Source: Gemmobacter megaterium (GTDB lineage: Bacteria > Pseudomonadota > Alphaproteobacteria > Rhodobacterales > Rhodobacteraceae). From it: a stretch of DNA of 64,000 nucleotides. Shown here in pieces: positions 1 through 8,876 of this stretch. The notes below the pieces were generated by a model. That model was given only the letters and a program-made list of their open reading frames with translations, did not search any database and was not told where the DNA came from. A program made the position numbers and the translations under genes. Each line of letters opens with the position of its first letter. Position 1 is the stretch's first letter. The DNA is taken from positions 1 to 64,000 of the forward strand of contig NZ_FTOT01000001.1 of the NCBI RefSeq assembly GCF_900156815.1, read 5' to 3'.

Positions 1-94
1 TCGCAGCCGTCAGCGTCGTCTTGCCGTGGTCAACGTGACCAATCGTCCCGATGTTCACGTGCGGCTTGTTACGTTCAAACTTTGCCTTCGCCAT
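1..94 (-). CDS. tuf: Elongation factor Tu, N-terminal fragment (cut by window edge)
   Basis: Only the first 31 codons are inside the window. They read [14 protein letters not shown] followed by the G1 P-loop of translational GTPases, GHVDHGKTT, which is diagnostic for EF-Tu. EF-Tu delivers aminoacyl-tRNA to the ribosome. The gene has its own 5' region with a promoter at 159-187, and the gene upstream of it is an unrelated lipoprotein gene rather than fusA. This is therefore probably the stand-alone tuf copy that many alphaproteobacteria keep near tRNA-Trp and secE, not the copy of the str operon. The N-terminal identity is certain; the copy assignment is inferred. Confidence 0.97.
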   Translation of the reverse strand, partial: MAKAKFERNKPHVNIGTIGHVDHGKTTLTAA

Positions 95-158
95 GGCCCA
101 GACATCCCATGCTTGGGGGCCCCCGCAGGCGCGGCCGGCCCGATTCAACACCGGGCGC

Positions 159-187
159 GATGTATCGGCTGCCAAGGGAAATTTCAA
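159..187 (-). promoter_or_regulatory. Predicted sigma-70 promoter of tuf
   Basis: On the minus strand a -35 box TTGAAA (187-182) is followed after 17 bases by a -10 box TACATC (164-159), placing the start of transcription near 152. The leader to the tuf ATG would be about 58 bases and contains a GC-rich palindrome. Predicted by eye only. Confidence 0.55.
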
Positions 188-218
188 GCGCCGTCGCGTA
201 GAGGCCGGCGCCTGTGTG

Positions 219-800
219 TCATTTCACCGATGCGGCGGGAATGGTCACGATCGGCTTGGCATCCGGGTCGAAGAACTGCGGGTTCTTTGCCAGCCAGTCC
301 TCGATGGCAAGGGCTGCGTTGAAGGACAGATTTTCCATCTGCTCTTCGGCGGTCTTGGTCAGCCCGGTGCCGACGACTGTGCCGCCCGACAGGGTTTCGA
401 ACACAGTCAGCTGCTCTGGCTTGGGGTTCAACACCTTGCCGCCCTCGGTGTCGGTGATCAGCGTGACCGAGATGATCAGCACCGATTTGGGCGAGATCAC
501 CAGCGGCACACCGGGCGGGGCAAGCGCATAGCCATCGACATGCACGCCCAGGTGATAGAACGTGTCGCCGTCGATCCGTCCGAACCTGTCGCGAACGGCC
601 TTGCTCAGCGCGGCTTTCCATTGTTCGGGCTGTGCATCGCGTGAAATCGGCGCCTTGGTCGCCTTGTCGGCCACGACGGCGACATGGCCCAGCTTGAACG
701 ATGCAAGCTCTGCAGGCGGGGCATCAAGGCCGGTGCGGGTTTCGCAGGCGGCCAGCGCCAGGGTGGCGGCGGTCAGGGCGATCAGGCGGAATGCGGTCAT
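219..800 (-). CDS. Predicted lipoprotein of unknown function
   Basis: This 193-residue protein begins with a short charged N-terminus, a hydrophobic stretch and a lipobox LAAC with the lipidated cysteine at residue 19, so it should be anchored to a membrane facing the periplasm. The rest is soluble, with no motif I recognise. It ends 124 bases before tuf on the same strand. The open frame extends much further upstream (to about 1496), but that extension runs antisense through another gene and tRNA-Trp and lacks a lipobox, so the start at 800 is preferred. Export is well supported; function is unknown. Confidence 0.8.
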   Translation of the reverse strand: MTAFRLIALTAATLALAACETRTGLDAPPAELASFKLGHVAVVADKATKAPISRDAQPEQWKAALSKAVRDRFGRIDGDTFYHLGVHVDGYALAPPGVPLVISPKSVLIISVTLITDTEGGKVLNPKPEQLTVFETLSGGTVVGTGLTKTAEEQMENLSFNAALAIEDWLAKNPQFFDPDAKPIVTIPAASVK

Positions 801-974
801 CGGGGTTCTCCGTTGGCCGAACCGCCATAGCCGAAAGCCGGCACCGGGGCAACGCCCGCCCCCGTCTGCGGCCAGGATCCCGCCGATGCCCCCCCGTATC
901 GGGCACGCTTGACCGCGCTGCGGCGCCGTGTCCCCATGGCGTCTGACCACCACCTCCCGCCCCGCGAGTCGCCC

Positions 975-1430
975 ATGCCGCACAAAGCCGCCCTTGCCAT
1001 TGTCTGGGCCGTCCTGACGGTCGCGCTGGCCGCCCCGGCCCGTGCCGATGACCCGCCCCTGACGCTTGAACTGACATTTTCGCAGCGGGCCTTGCAGGAA
1101 CTTGCGGGCCTGTCCGAAATGGTCACGGTCTCGGCGTTTTATTTCGGCGAACCCGCGCCCGGCGCGACGATCGAGCCGGACGAGGACGGGCTGATCTTTC
1201 TGGGGCTGGAGGAACATGTGATCTGGCCGGTACCGCAACGGCTGCGGCTGGGGGCGAATCTGGCGGCGATGCCACATGCGCAGGTGGTCGCGCCGCAGGT
1301 GAACGTGAATATCTATTCCGCGCGTTTCGGCGCCGAGGACAACCTGCTGGACTGCGGGCTGATCGACGGGCCGGTGCAGGATTTTGCCGGCAGGCCGCAG
1401 ACCATTGGCTGCAAGCTGATCGGCGAATGA
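975..1430 (+). CDS. Small exported protein of unknown function
   Basis: The 151-residue product starts with a typical Sec signal peptide (positively charged start, hydrophobic AIVWAVLTVALAA core) and a likely cleavage after APARA near residue 25. The mature part of about 125 residues has two cysteines and no recognised motif. I chose the ATG at 975 because it puts the signal peptide at the N-terminus; the frame stays open upstream to 909, but that would add 22 atypical residues. It is divergent from the lipoprotein gene at 800, with 174 bases between them, and followed by tRNA-Trp. Confidence 0.72.
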   Translation: MPHKAALAIVWAVLTVALAAPARADDPPLTLELTFSQRALQELAGLSEMVTVSAFYFGEPAPGATIEPDEDGLIFLGLEEHVIWPVPQRLRLGANLAAMPHAQVVAPQVNVNIYSARFGAEDNLLDCGLIDGPVQDFAGRPQTIGCKLIGE

Positions 1431-1458
1431 TCCGGCCGCGGTCGCCCGCGATTCCCCC

Positions 1459-1487
1459 TTGACCCGCCCGAGCCGCTGGCTTAACCC
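1459..1487 (+). promoter_or_regulatory. Predicted promoter of tRNA-Trp
   Basis: A -35 TTGACC (1459-1464) and a -10 TAACCC (1482-1487) are separated by 17 bases. Transcription would start near 1494, about 8 bases before the mature tRNA. The position right ahead of a tRNA supports it. Confidence 0.5.
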
Positions 1488-1501
1488 CTGCGCCACGGCC
1501 T

Positions 1502-1577
1502 AGGGGTATAGCTCAGTTGGTAGAGCATCGGTCTCCAAAACCGAGGGTCGCGGGTTCGAGTCCCTCTGCCCCTGCCA
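1502..1577 (+). tRNA. trnW: tRNA-Trp (anticodon CCA)
   Basis: A complete 76-base cloverleaf can be folded: acceptor AGGGGTA pairs with TGCCCCT, the D arm contains AGCTCAGTTGGTAGAGC, the anticodon stem TCGGT/ACCGA carries loop CTCCAAA with anticodon CCA, and the T arm has GGTTCGAGTCC. The discriminator is G and the CCA end is encoded. In many alphaproteobacteria this tRNA sits between tuf and secE. Here tuf is inverted on one side and secE lies about 35 kb downstream. Confidence 0.97.
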
Positions 1578-1606
1578 AGTTCCTCGTCGGGACTTGTGGC
1601 CTGTGA

Positions 1607-1633
1607 CACCATTCGGATGGTGCCCCGTGGGGC
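1607..1633 (+). other. Paired hairpins after tRNA-Trp
   Basis: CACCAT-TCGG-ATGGTG (1607-1622) is followed directly by GCCCC-GT-GGGGC (1622-1633). No T-tract follows, so this may be a processing or weak termination structure rather than a classic terminator. Confidence 0.35.
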
Positions 1634-1756
1634 AGCATCTTCCAAGGTGCAAAGCGATCAGCGGAGTATCACATGCCGGGTGGCGCAATCGGTGGACCCG
1701 CTTTCGGGCCAGGCCCGGCAGGACAGGCCCAGGCCGTCCGAGGCGCTGGCGCGGCG

Positions 1757-2746
1757 ATGCCGGTCCCGCCGCCGCACAGGCTGTCTGTCGCCCCAATGAT
1801 GGATTGGACCGACCGGCATTGCCGGGCCTTTCACCGCACCCTGTCGCGCCGGGCGCAGTTGTGGACCGAAATGGTGACCGCCCCTGCGGTGATCCATGGC
1901 GACCGCGAGCGGCTCTTGGGTTTTGAGGCAGCAGAGCATCCGGTTGTGCTGCAACTGGGCGGGTCGGATCCGGCACAGTTGGCGCAGGCGGCGGCCATCG
2001 GCGCCGACTTCGGCTATGACGAGATCAACCTGAACTGCGGCTGCCCATCGGACCGGGTGCAATCGGGGTGCTTTGGCGCGGTGCTGATGGAACGCCCGGA
2101 ACTGGTGGCCGAGTGTGTGGCGGCCATGATCGCGGCACAGCCCCGGCCTGTGACGGTGAAATGCCGCATCGGCGTTGATGATCAGGTGCCCGAGGAGGTG
2201 CTGCCCGCCTTTCTGGAAACCGTCTCGGCGGCAGGTGTGCGGCATTTCGTGATCCATGCCCGCAAGGCCTGGCTGCAAGGGCTGAGCCCCAAGGAGAACC
2301 GCGAGATCCCGCCGCTGAACCATGCCTTGGTGGTGCAGATGAAGCGGGACTTTCCCCAGCTTGAAATCTGTCTGAACGGCGGGTTGACCGCGCGCGATCA
2401 GGTGCCGGGATTGCTGGATCAGGGGCTGGACGGGGCGATGTTTGGCCGGGCCGCCTATCACGATCCGGCTGCGGTGTTGCTGGGGGCCGACAGCACCCTG
2501 TGGGGGCAGGCCGATCCGGTGGACAGCGCCGAAGGCGCGGCCGAGGCGATGCGCCCCTATATCGCGCGGCATCTGGAACGGGGCGGGCGGCTGCATCAGA
2601 TCACCCGGCACATGCTGGGCCTGTTCACTGGGCGGCCCGGTGCGCGGGCTTGGCGGCGGCTGTTGTCCGAGGCAGGCGGGCGGCCCGGATCGGGGCTGGC
2701 AGACTATGACGCGGCACTGGCTGCGGTGGTGTCGCGCGCCGCCTAA
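1757..2746 (+). CDS. dusA: tRNA-dihydrouridine synthase A
   Basis: This flavoenzyme (329 residues) reduces uridines of the tRNA D-loop. It shows the DusA signature in order: SVAPMMDWTDRHCR near the N-terminus, the catalytic-cysteine motif NCGCPSDRVQSG (Cys about 96), KCRIGVDD, and the DusA-specific HARKAWLQGLSPKENR. A TIM-barrel FMN phosphate-binding segment (LNGGL) follows. The frame is open from 1673, but the first 28 residues upstream are a low-complexity Gly/Ala/Pro run, so the ATG at 1757 is chosen. Its stop overlaps the stop of the convergent DUF3445 gene; the four bases at 2743-2746 supply both stop codons. Confidence 0.96.
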   Translation: MPVPPPHRLSVAPMMDWTDRHCRAFHRTLSRRAQLWTEMVTAPAVIHGDRERLLGFEAAEHPVVLQLGGSDPAQLAQAAAIGADFGYDEINLNCGCPSDRVQSGCFGAVLMERPELVAECVAAMIAAQPRPVTVKCRIGVDDQVPEEVLPAFLETVSAAGVRHFVIHARKAWLQGLSPKENREIPPLNHALVVQMKRDFPQLEICLNGGLTARDQVPGLLDQGLDGAMFGRAAYHDPAAVLLGADSTLWGQADPVDSAEGAAEAMRPYIARHLERGGRLHQITRHMLGLFTGRPGARAWRRLLSEAGGRPGSGLADYDAALAAVVSRAA

Positions 2747-3519
2747 GGGTGCAGGGCGTGGAACGCGGCCAGAGCGTCGGGGTCAACATCGTCGATATGA
2801 ACGATGCTGGTGTGGATCGAGAATACCACGGCGCGGGTTTTTTCCAGCCTGACAAGGCATTGGCGCTCGGTTCTCAGGTAATTTCTTGACTGCGGGCGCG
2901 GCCGTTCCTCGCCTTCGCGGCGGGGCTGGTGCAGGCTTGGGTCTTCGTACAGCAGCGCATTGGCCCGCCAGAGTGGTTGTTCGGGCCGGATCGCATCGAA
3001 CAGCCGCTGGACGCGCGCGGCCAGTGCCGCATCATAGACCGCGACCGGAGTATGGATCCCCGTCAGCGGGCGGCCGATCTTTTCGGCCAGCGTCCAACTG
3101 GCCGGAAAGCACAGGATGGCCGCCATCAGGGCGTGTTCGCTTCCCTGGGGCAGGTGGATGCAGAAATCCTCTTGCACCAGCCGGCCCAGGGTCAACAGCG
3201 GTGCGGCCCGATCCAGCGGGACGGTAACACCATCGGGGCGGGTGACAGAGCCGTGGCCCATGTGGTGGCCAAGGGCTGGCAGTTGGGGCAGCACCAGCTC
3301 CAGCAGTTCCGATGCCGCCTCTTGGGCCGGGGCCATCAGGGCATGGACCGTCTCGGGGCAGGTGCGGATCAGCCGGTCGCGTTCGGCCATCTGGCCTGCA
3401 AAAGCCTCGTCCACGCGCAACCAGTCACCGGGGGCCACCGGCTGGATGCCGGGCAGCCGTGCGGTGGCCGGTTGCATCCAGGGCATCTGCGGCAAGCGTC
3501 GTTGCAGGATGGGCGCCAT
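2743..3519 (-). CDS. DUF3445 family protein, haem-dependent oxidative N-demethylase-like
   Basis: The 258-residue product has the conserved DUF3445 blocks: QEDFCIHLP, a proline/tryptophan segment PASWTLAEKIGRPLTGIH, and the C-terminal YLRTERQCLVRLEKT with a following FSIHTSI strand. Family members studied elsewhere are haem-binding enzymes that oxidatively demethylate small amines such as dimethylamine; the substrate here is not known. Its ATG overlaps the TGA of mfd (ATGA), which implies translational coupling with the repair helicase, a partnership with no obvious metabolic logic. Family call strong, substrate unknown. Confidence 0.85.
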   Translation of the reverse strand: MAPILQRRLPQMPWMQPATARLPGIQPVAPGDWLRVDEAFAGQMAERDRLIRTCPETVHALMAPAQEAASELLELVLPQLPALGHHMGHGSVTRPDGVTVPLDRAAPLLTLGRLVQEDFCIHLPQGSEHALMAAILCFPASWTLAEKIGRPLTGIHTPVAVYDAALAARVQRLFDAIRPEQPLWRANALLYEDPSLHQPRREGEERPRPQSRNYLRTERQCLVRLEKTRAVVFSIHTSIVHIDDVDPDALAAFHALHP

Positions 3520-6500
3520 CACCGGCGGCGCCCCGGAAAGACCGGCTTGTCGCGCGGACCCAGCTTGCGCCGTTCCACCGGCACCGCCCGCGGCATCGGC
3601 TTGGGCGGCGGCGGTGGCGGCGGGGCCTTGGGCGGCGGGCCGGTCGGGCGGGGCGGTTGTTTGGGCGCCGCGCCGGGGCGGGTGCGGTCGGCCAGATCGC
3701 GGGCGATGGCGAAGGCGCCCTTGATCTTGTCGGCCTCGGAGGACCAGTCGCGGGCGATGACCAGCTTGTTGTCCTTGATCCGCGTATGCTGCGGGTCGGA
3801 TTGCAGATATTCGACCAGACCGGCCGGATTGGCGTATTTGTCGCCGTGGAATTGCACGGTGGCGCCCTTTGGCCCGCCATCCAGCCGGGCGATGCCAGCC
3901 TTTTTGCACATCGCCTTGATACGCATGACCAGCAAGAGCGTGTTGACCTCGCGCGGGACAGGACCGAAGCGGTCGATCAGTTCGGCGGCGAACCCTTCCA
4001 GTTCGACCTTGCCGGTCAGACCGGACAGGCGGCGATAGAGGCCCAGCCGCACGTCCAGATCTGGAATGTAATCCTCGGGGATCATCACCGGCACGCCCAG
4101 GTTGATCTGGGGCGACCAATCGGTATCCAGCGCCTGCGGTCCTTCGATCTCGCCGGATTTGATCTTGGCGATCGTCTCTTCCAGCATGTGCTGGTACAGT
4201 TCGAACCCGACTTCCTTGATATGGCCCGACTGCTCCTCGCCCAGCAGGTTCCCGGCGCCGCGCTGGTCCAGATCGTGGCTGGCCAGGGTAAAGCCCGCCC
4301 CGAGGCTGTCAAAGCTGGCCAGAAGCTTCAGCCGCTTTTCCGCCTGTGGTGTCAGGGGAACGCGCGGCTTGGTGGTCAGATAGCAATAGGCGCGGGTCTT
4401 GCTGCGCCCGACCCTGCCGCGGATCTGATAGAGCTGCGACAGGCCGAACATATCCGCGCGATGCACGATCATCGTGTTGGCCGTCGGAATGTCGAGACCG
4501 GATTCGACGATGGTGGTGGCCAGCAGCACATCGGCCTTGCCATCGTAGAAATCGTTCATGCGCTGATCCAGATCGCCTGCCGCAAGCTGCCCGGTGGCGG
4601 TGATCACCGAGACTTCGGGCACGTGTTCGCGCAGGAAATCCTCGATGTCTGGCAGGTCAGAAATGCGCGGCACCACAAAGAACGACTGCCCGCCGCGATA
4701 TTTCTCGCGCAGCAGCGCCTCGCGGATGGTGACGCCGTCGAACTCGGACACATAGGTGCGGATCGCCAGCCGGTCCACCGGAGGCGTGGCGATGATCGAC
4801 AAATCCCGCACGCCCGACAGCGACAGTTGCAGCGTGCGCGGGATGGGCGTTGCCGTCAGCGTCAGGACATGGACGTCCGAGCGCAATTCCTTGAGCCGTT
4901 CCTTGTGCGCCACGCCGAAATGCTGTTCCTCGTCGATGATCATCAGGCCCAGGCGCATGAACTTGACCGCCTGGGCCAGAACGGCATGGGTGCCCACGAC
5001 GATATCGACCGTGCCATCGGCAAGCCCGGCGCGGGTGGCGGCCGCCTCCTTGGCGGTGACAAACCGCGACAACGGGCGCACGTTCAGCGGAAACCCCCGG
5101 AACCGTTCGGCAAATCCGCGATAGTGCTGGCGGGCCAGCAGGGTGGTCGGGGCGATGACCGCCACCTGCAACCCGGCCATGGCGGCGACAAAGGCCGCGC
5201 GCATCGCCACCTCGGTCTTGCCGAACCCGACATCGCCGACGACCAGACGGTCCATCGGGTTGCCATTGGCCAGATCCTCCAGTACAGCGGCGATGGCCGA
5301 CAACTGATCATCGGTTTCCATATAGGGAAAGCGGGCGCAGAACTGGTCCCACATGCCATCGGGCGGGGTCAGCACGGGGGCCGCGCGCAGGTGGCGTTCG
5401 GCGGCCACGCGCATCAGGCGGTCGGCAATCTCGCGGATGCGTTCCTTGAGCTTGGCCTTGCGCGCCTGCCAGGCCCCGCCGCCCAGCTTGTCCAGCAGAC
5501 CTTCGTCATGGCCATAGCGCGACAGCAGCTCGATGTTTTCCACCGGCAGATACAGCCGGTCGCCCCCCGCATATTCCAGCGCCACACAATCATGCGGCGC
5601 CCCCAGCGCGGTGATCGTTTCCAGCCCCTTGAAACGGCCGATGCCATGTTCGACATGAACCACCAGATCGCCGGGCGACAGGCTGGAGGTTTCGTTCAGG
5701 AAATTCTCGGCCTTGCGCTTGCGCCGGGGGCGTCCGACCATACGGTCGCCCAGGATGTCCTGTTCGGAAATCACCGTCAGGCCCGGCGCCTCGAACCCGT
5801 CCTCCAGCGGCCAGATGACCAGATAGAGCCGCCCCTTGCCCGGTTGCGCCGGGGGCAGGGCGCGCAGATCGTCCACCAGTTCGGCGCCGGTCATGCCCTG
5901 ATCCGCCAAAAGCCCGGCCATCCGGTCGCGCGCGCCTTCGGAATAGTGGGTCAGGATCACATGGCCGGCGGATTTGCGCGCGCGGATATGGTCGGCCACG
6001 GCTGCGAACAGATCCACGCCCTCGGCCTGCCGTTCGGCGGCAAAGCTGCGCCCGCGCCGGGCGCCTGCGTCGATCACCGCGGGTCCGGGCGGTTGCGGGG
6101 CGCCATGGAACTGCACCACGCGGCTGTCCGCCAGCGCCACGCCCCACGCCGCATCGTCCAGATACAGCAATTCGGGCGGGCAGGGCTTGTAGACGCTGTC
6201 GAGCCGCGCCTTCGTGCCCAATGCCTCGCGCCGGGCGTCATACTGGTCGGCTATCGCCTCCCATCGGGCGGCGCGCATGGCCTCGGACTGGTCGTCCAGC
6301 GTGATCGTGGCACCGGGCAGATAGTCGAACAGCGTTTCCAGCCGATCATGGAAGAATGGCAGCCAATGCTCCATCCCGGCATGTTTGCGACCCGCACTGA
6401 CCGATTCATACAGCGGATCGTCATTTCCGCCCGCGCCGAACGCGCGCCGGTAATTCTGCCGAAAACGGCTGATCGCGGCGTCGTCCAGAATGATTTCCGA

Positions 6501-7106
6501 CACCGGCGCCAGATCCACATGGGTAAGCCGATCGCCGGAGCGCTGGGTCTCCGGGTCAAATCGGCGGATCGTATCCAGCTGGTCGCCAAAGAAATCCAGC
6601 CGCAGGGGGGCGTCGATCCCCGGTGGCCAGACATCGACGATCCCGCCGCGCAGCGCGCAATCGCCGGGTTCGGTCACGGTCGGGGTCTGCACGAAACCGG
6701 CGCGTACCAGAAAGGCCCGCAGCGCCCCTTCGTCCACCCGGTCCCCGACCCGTGCAACAAAGCTGGCGGTGCGCAGGCTGTCACGGGCAGGCACCCGCTG
6801 GGTGGCCGCCGACAGCGTGGTCAGCACGATCGGGGCCACGGGCAGCCCATGCGCCAGCGCGGCGAGGACGGACATCCGCGCCGCCGATACCTCGGGGTTG
6901 GGCGAGATGCGGTCATAGGGCAGGCAGTCCCAGGCTGGAAAGGACAGCACCAGCCGGTCAGGCGCCAGGACCGCCAGCGCGGCCCGCATCGCCTCGGCCC
7001 GCTTGTCGTCGCGCGCCACATGCAGGACAGGCGCCCTGGCCGCCTCGCGCAGCACAAGCGTGGCATCGAATCCTTCCGGCGCGCCCCCGGCCAGCACTCG
7101 CACCAT
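3519..7106 (-). CDS. mfd: Transcription-repair coupling factor Mfd
   Basis: Mfd removes RNA polymerase stalled at DNA lesions and recruits UvrA. The 1195-residue chain has the UvrB-like N-terminal domain, the RNA-polymerase-interacting CarD-like domain (GDLVVHVEHGIGRFKGLE), a RecG-like translocase with Walker A GDVGFGKTE (Lys about 630) and DEEQ box (about 725-728), SLSGVRDLSI, the helicase C motif QIRGRVGRS, and a TRCF C-terminal domain. A basic, proline-rich tail of about 50 residues (repeated prolines then RRKLGPRDKP) follows the TRCF domain and is unusual. The start MVRVLAGG lies 2 bases after the preceding membrane-protein gene, so they are co-transcribed. Confidence 0.97.
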   Translation of the reverse strand: MVRVLAGGAPEGFDATLVLREAARAPVLHVARDDKRAEAMRAALAVLAPDRLVLSFPAWDCLPYDRISPNPEVSAARMSVLAALAHGLPVAPIVLTTLSAATQRVPARDSLRTASFVARVGDRVDEGALRAFLVRAGFVQTPTVTEPGDCALRGGIVDVWPPGIDAPLRLDFFGDQLDTIRRFDPETQRSGDRLTHVDLAPVSEIILDDAAISRFRQNYRRAFGAGGNDDPLYESVSAGRKHAGMEHWLPFFHDRLETLFDYLPGATITLDDQSEAMRAARWEAIADQYDARREALGTKARLDSVYKPCPPELLYLDDAAWGVALADSRVVQFHGAPQPPGPAVIDAGARRGRSFAAERQAEGVDLFAAVADHIRARKSAGHVILTHYSEGARDRMAGLLADQGMTGAELVDDLRALPPAQPGKGRLYLVIWPLEDGFEAPGLTVISEQDILGDRMVGRPRRKRKAENFLNETSSLSPGDLVVHVEHGIGRFKGLETITALGAPHDCVALEYAGGDRLYLPVENIELLSRYGHDEGLLDKLGGGAWQARKAKLKERIREIADRLMRVAAERHLRAAPVLTPPDGMWDQFCARFPYMETDDQLSAIAAVLEDLANGNPMDRLVVGDVGFGKTEVAMRAAFVAAMAGLQVAVIAPTTLLARQHYRGFAERFRGFPLNVRPLSRFVTAKEAAATRAGLADGTVDIVVGTHAVLAQAVKFMRLGLMIIDEEQHFGVAHKERLKELRSDVHVLTLTATPIPRTLQLSLSGVRDLSIIATPPVDRLAIRTYVSEFDGVTIREALLREKYRGGQSFFVVPRISDLPDIEDFLREHVPEVSVITATGQLAAGDLDQRMNDFYDGKADVLLATTIVESGLDIPTANTMIVHRADMFGLSQLYQIRGRVGRSKTRAYCYLTTKPRVPLTPQAEKRLKLLASFDSLGAGFTLASHDLDQRGAGNLLGEEQSGHIKEVGFELYQHMLEETIAKIKSGEIEGPQALDTDWSPQINLGVPVMIPEDYIPDLDVRLGLYRRLSGLTGKVELEGFAAELIDRFGPVPREVNTLLLVMRIKAMCKKAGIARLDGGPKGATVQFHGDKYANPAGLVEYLQSDPQHTRIKDNKLVIARDWSSEADKIKGAFAIARDLADRTRPGAAPKQPPRPTGPPPKAPPPPPPPKPMPRAVPVERRKLGPRDKPVFPGRRR

Positions 7107-7108
7107 GG

Positions 7109-7636
7109 TCAGTTCCCCAGCACCGACGCGGACAGGTTCTGGAACATCCCCCACATCGCGGTAAAGAAGATAGAGGTCAGCCCGATGGCCTGGGTGGTGA
7201 ACCGATGGGCCCGCAGGCGGCGGTACAGCGCCTCGCCGGTGTCTTCTCCGGCCTCGATTCGCCTGGCGGCGCGCAGCGACAGCAAGGCGACCAGGCTCAT
7301 CGGTGCAAGCAGCAGAAAGACCGCCTGACAGAACTGGATGCCATACCAGAACCCCAGCACCCACAGGCCCGACAGGCTGCCAGCGACCAGACCCATCAGC
7401 CAGGTGCCGGACACCCGCCCGATGAACAGCAGGCGACGGGTATAGATCCGGGCCAGATCCTCGACATCCTGCTGTTGCGCGCCGCCCTTGCGCCGGGCGC
7501 GCAAGACCAGATCCCACGGCACGCCGATCACCCAGTGACTGGCGGTCGACCACATGACCGCAAGCGCGATCCAGAACCACAGGTTCGAGAACGACCGCAT
7601 GTCGATGACTTCGAAGATGGTGCGGGGCAGGTCCAC
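7109..7636 (-). CDS. Membrane protein linked to mfd (SufBCD-component-like annotation in relatives)
   Basis: This protein of 175 residues has four to five hydrophobic segments: an N-terminal WFWIALAVMW helix, two central helices around GTWLMGLVAG and FCQAVFLLLAPMS, and a C-terminal one near IGLTSIFFTAMWG. I chose the GTG at 7636 because it restores the N-terminus TIFEVIDMRSFSNLW, which I recall from rhodobacterial relatives; an ATG at 7600 would delete the first 12 residues. Relatives are often labelled 'component of SufBCD complex', but nothing in the sequence proves a role in iron-sulfur assembly. It is the first gene of the mfd/DUF3445 unit. Confidence 0.75.
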   Translation of the reverse strand: MDLPRTIFEVIDMRSFSNLWFWIALAVMWSTASHWVIGVPWDLVLRARRKGGAQQQDVEDLARIYTRRLLFIGRVSGTWLMGLVAGSLSGLWVLGFWYGIQFCQAVFLLLAPMSLVALLSLRAARRIEAGEDTGEALYRRLRAHRFTTQAIGLTSIFFTAMWGMFQNLSASVLGN

Positions 7637-7759
7637 GCTTGGCCTCTGGCTGGATGTCTCGGGCTGTTCTAGCTTGTGGGCCGGGGGATTCCCAGCCTTG
7701 AGATACACGCGCAGGTGTGGCAGGCAGGGCGGCATCGCCAGCCACGCCGGACGCCCGCC

Positions 7760-8758
7760 ATGACACCGACCTTTGCGCCGTACCCCGCCACCCGCTTTCG
7801 CCGCCTGCGCCGGACGCCCGCCCTGCGCGATCTGGTGCAGCAGGAACGGCTGTCGGCCGCCGATCTGATCTGGCCGGTGTTCATCCGCGACGGACAGGGG
7901 GTCGAAGAGCCGATCCCCTCGATGCCCGGCGTCGCGCGACTGTCGCTGGATCGGCTGCTGGTGCAGGCCACCGAGGCGCACCGGCTGGGAATTCCGGCGA
8001 TCTGTCTGTTTCCCTATACCGACGCGGCCCTGCGCACCGAAGATTGCGCCGAAGCCTGGAACCCCCAGAACCTGACCAACCGGGCGATCCGCGCGCTCAA
8101 GGCAGAACTGCCCGATCTGGCGGTGATGACCGACATCGCACTGGATCCCTACAATGCGAATGGCCATGACGGGCTGGTGCGCGACGGTATCATCCTGAAT
8201 GACGAATCCGTCGAGGCATTGGTCAGGATGGCGCTGGCCCAGGCCGAAGCCGGGGCCGACATCCTTGGACCGTCCGACATGATGGATGGCCGGATCGGCG
8301 CGATCCGCACCGCGATGGAGTCGGCCGGGCACAAGGATGTGGCGATCATGTCCTATGCCGCGAAATATGCGAGTTGCTTTTACGGGCCGTTCCGCGATGC
8401 GGTCGGCGCCTCGGGGCGACTGGTCGGCGACAAGAAGACCTATCAGATGAATCCCGGAAATTCCGACGAGGCGCTGCGACTGGTCGCCCGCGATCTGTCC
8501 GAAGGCGCCGACATGGTCATGGTCAAGCCGGGGATGCCCTATCTGGACATCTGCCGCCGGGTCAAGGATGCCTTTGGCGCACCCACCTATGCCTATCAGG
8601 TTTCGGGGGAATATGCGATGATCCGCGCCGCCGAGCAGAACGGCTGGATCGACGGCACACGCGCGATGGCCGAAAGCCTGCTGTGCTTCCGTCGCGCCGG
8701 TTGCGACGGTATCCTGACCTACTTCGCACCCGCCATGGCGCGCGCGCTGAACGGCTGA
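7760..8758 (+). CDS. hemB: Porphobilinogen synthase (delta-aminolevulinate dehydratase)
   Basis: HemB condenses two 5-aminolevulinate molecules to porphobilinogen, the second committed step of haem and tetrapyrrole synthesis. The 332-residue chain carries both Schiff-base lysines in context: SYAAKY (Lys about 202) and MVKPGMPYLD (Lys about 256). The SDMMDGRIGAIR segment and the N-terminal PVFIRDG are also typical. The start at 7760 (MTPTFAPYPATRFRRLRR) matches the family N-terminal arm; upstream codons would add 28 non-conserved residues. It is divergent from the mfd cluster. Confidence 0.97.
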   Translation: MTPTFAPYPATRFRRLRRTPALRDLVQQERLSAADLIWPVFIRDGQGVEEPIPSMPGVARLSLDRLLVQATEAHRLGIPAICLFPYTDAALRTEDCAEAWNPQNLTNRAIRALKAELPDLAVMTDIALDPYNANGHDGLVRDGIILNDESVEALVRMALAQAEAGADILGPSDMMDGRIGAIRTAMESAGHKDVAIMSYAAKYASCFYGPFRDAVGASGRLVGDKKTYQMNPGNSDEALRLVARDLSEGADMVMVKPGMPYLDICRRVKDAFGAPTYAYQVSGEYAMIRAAEQNGWIDGTRAMAESLLCFRRAGCDGILTYFAPAMARALNG

Positions 8759-8802
8759 TCGACGCGGCGCGGCGAACAGTCGCGCAAGGCGCAACCGACC
8801 CG

Positions 8803-8831
8803 GTGACAGGCCCCGGTATTGTTGGTATTCT
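8803..8831 (+). promoter_or_regulatory. Predicted promoter of the SYLF lipoprotein gene
   Basis: -35 GTGACA (8803-8808), 17-base spacer, -10 TATTCT (8826-8831). The transcript would start near 8838, leaving a leader of about 39 bases with a GGCGGAG ribosome-binding site before the ATG at 8877. Confidence 0.55.
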
Positions 8832-8876
8832 TTGTTCAAGGGGCGCCCACAGCCCCACCCAGAGGCGGAGCACCCC

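Noticed and set aside
219-1496. Single long frame that would fuse the lipoprotein to an upstream extension
   Set aside because: The extension is antisense to a gene with a clear signal peptide, and the lipobox shows the real start at 800.
3312-7328. Open frame of about 1340 codons antisense to mfd
   Set aside because: Rich in His/Gln/Arg typical of antisense of GC-rich coding; mfd is certain on the other strand.
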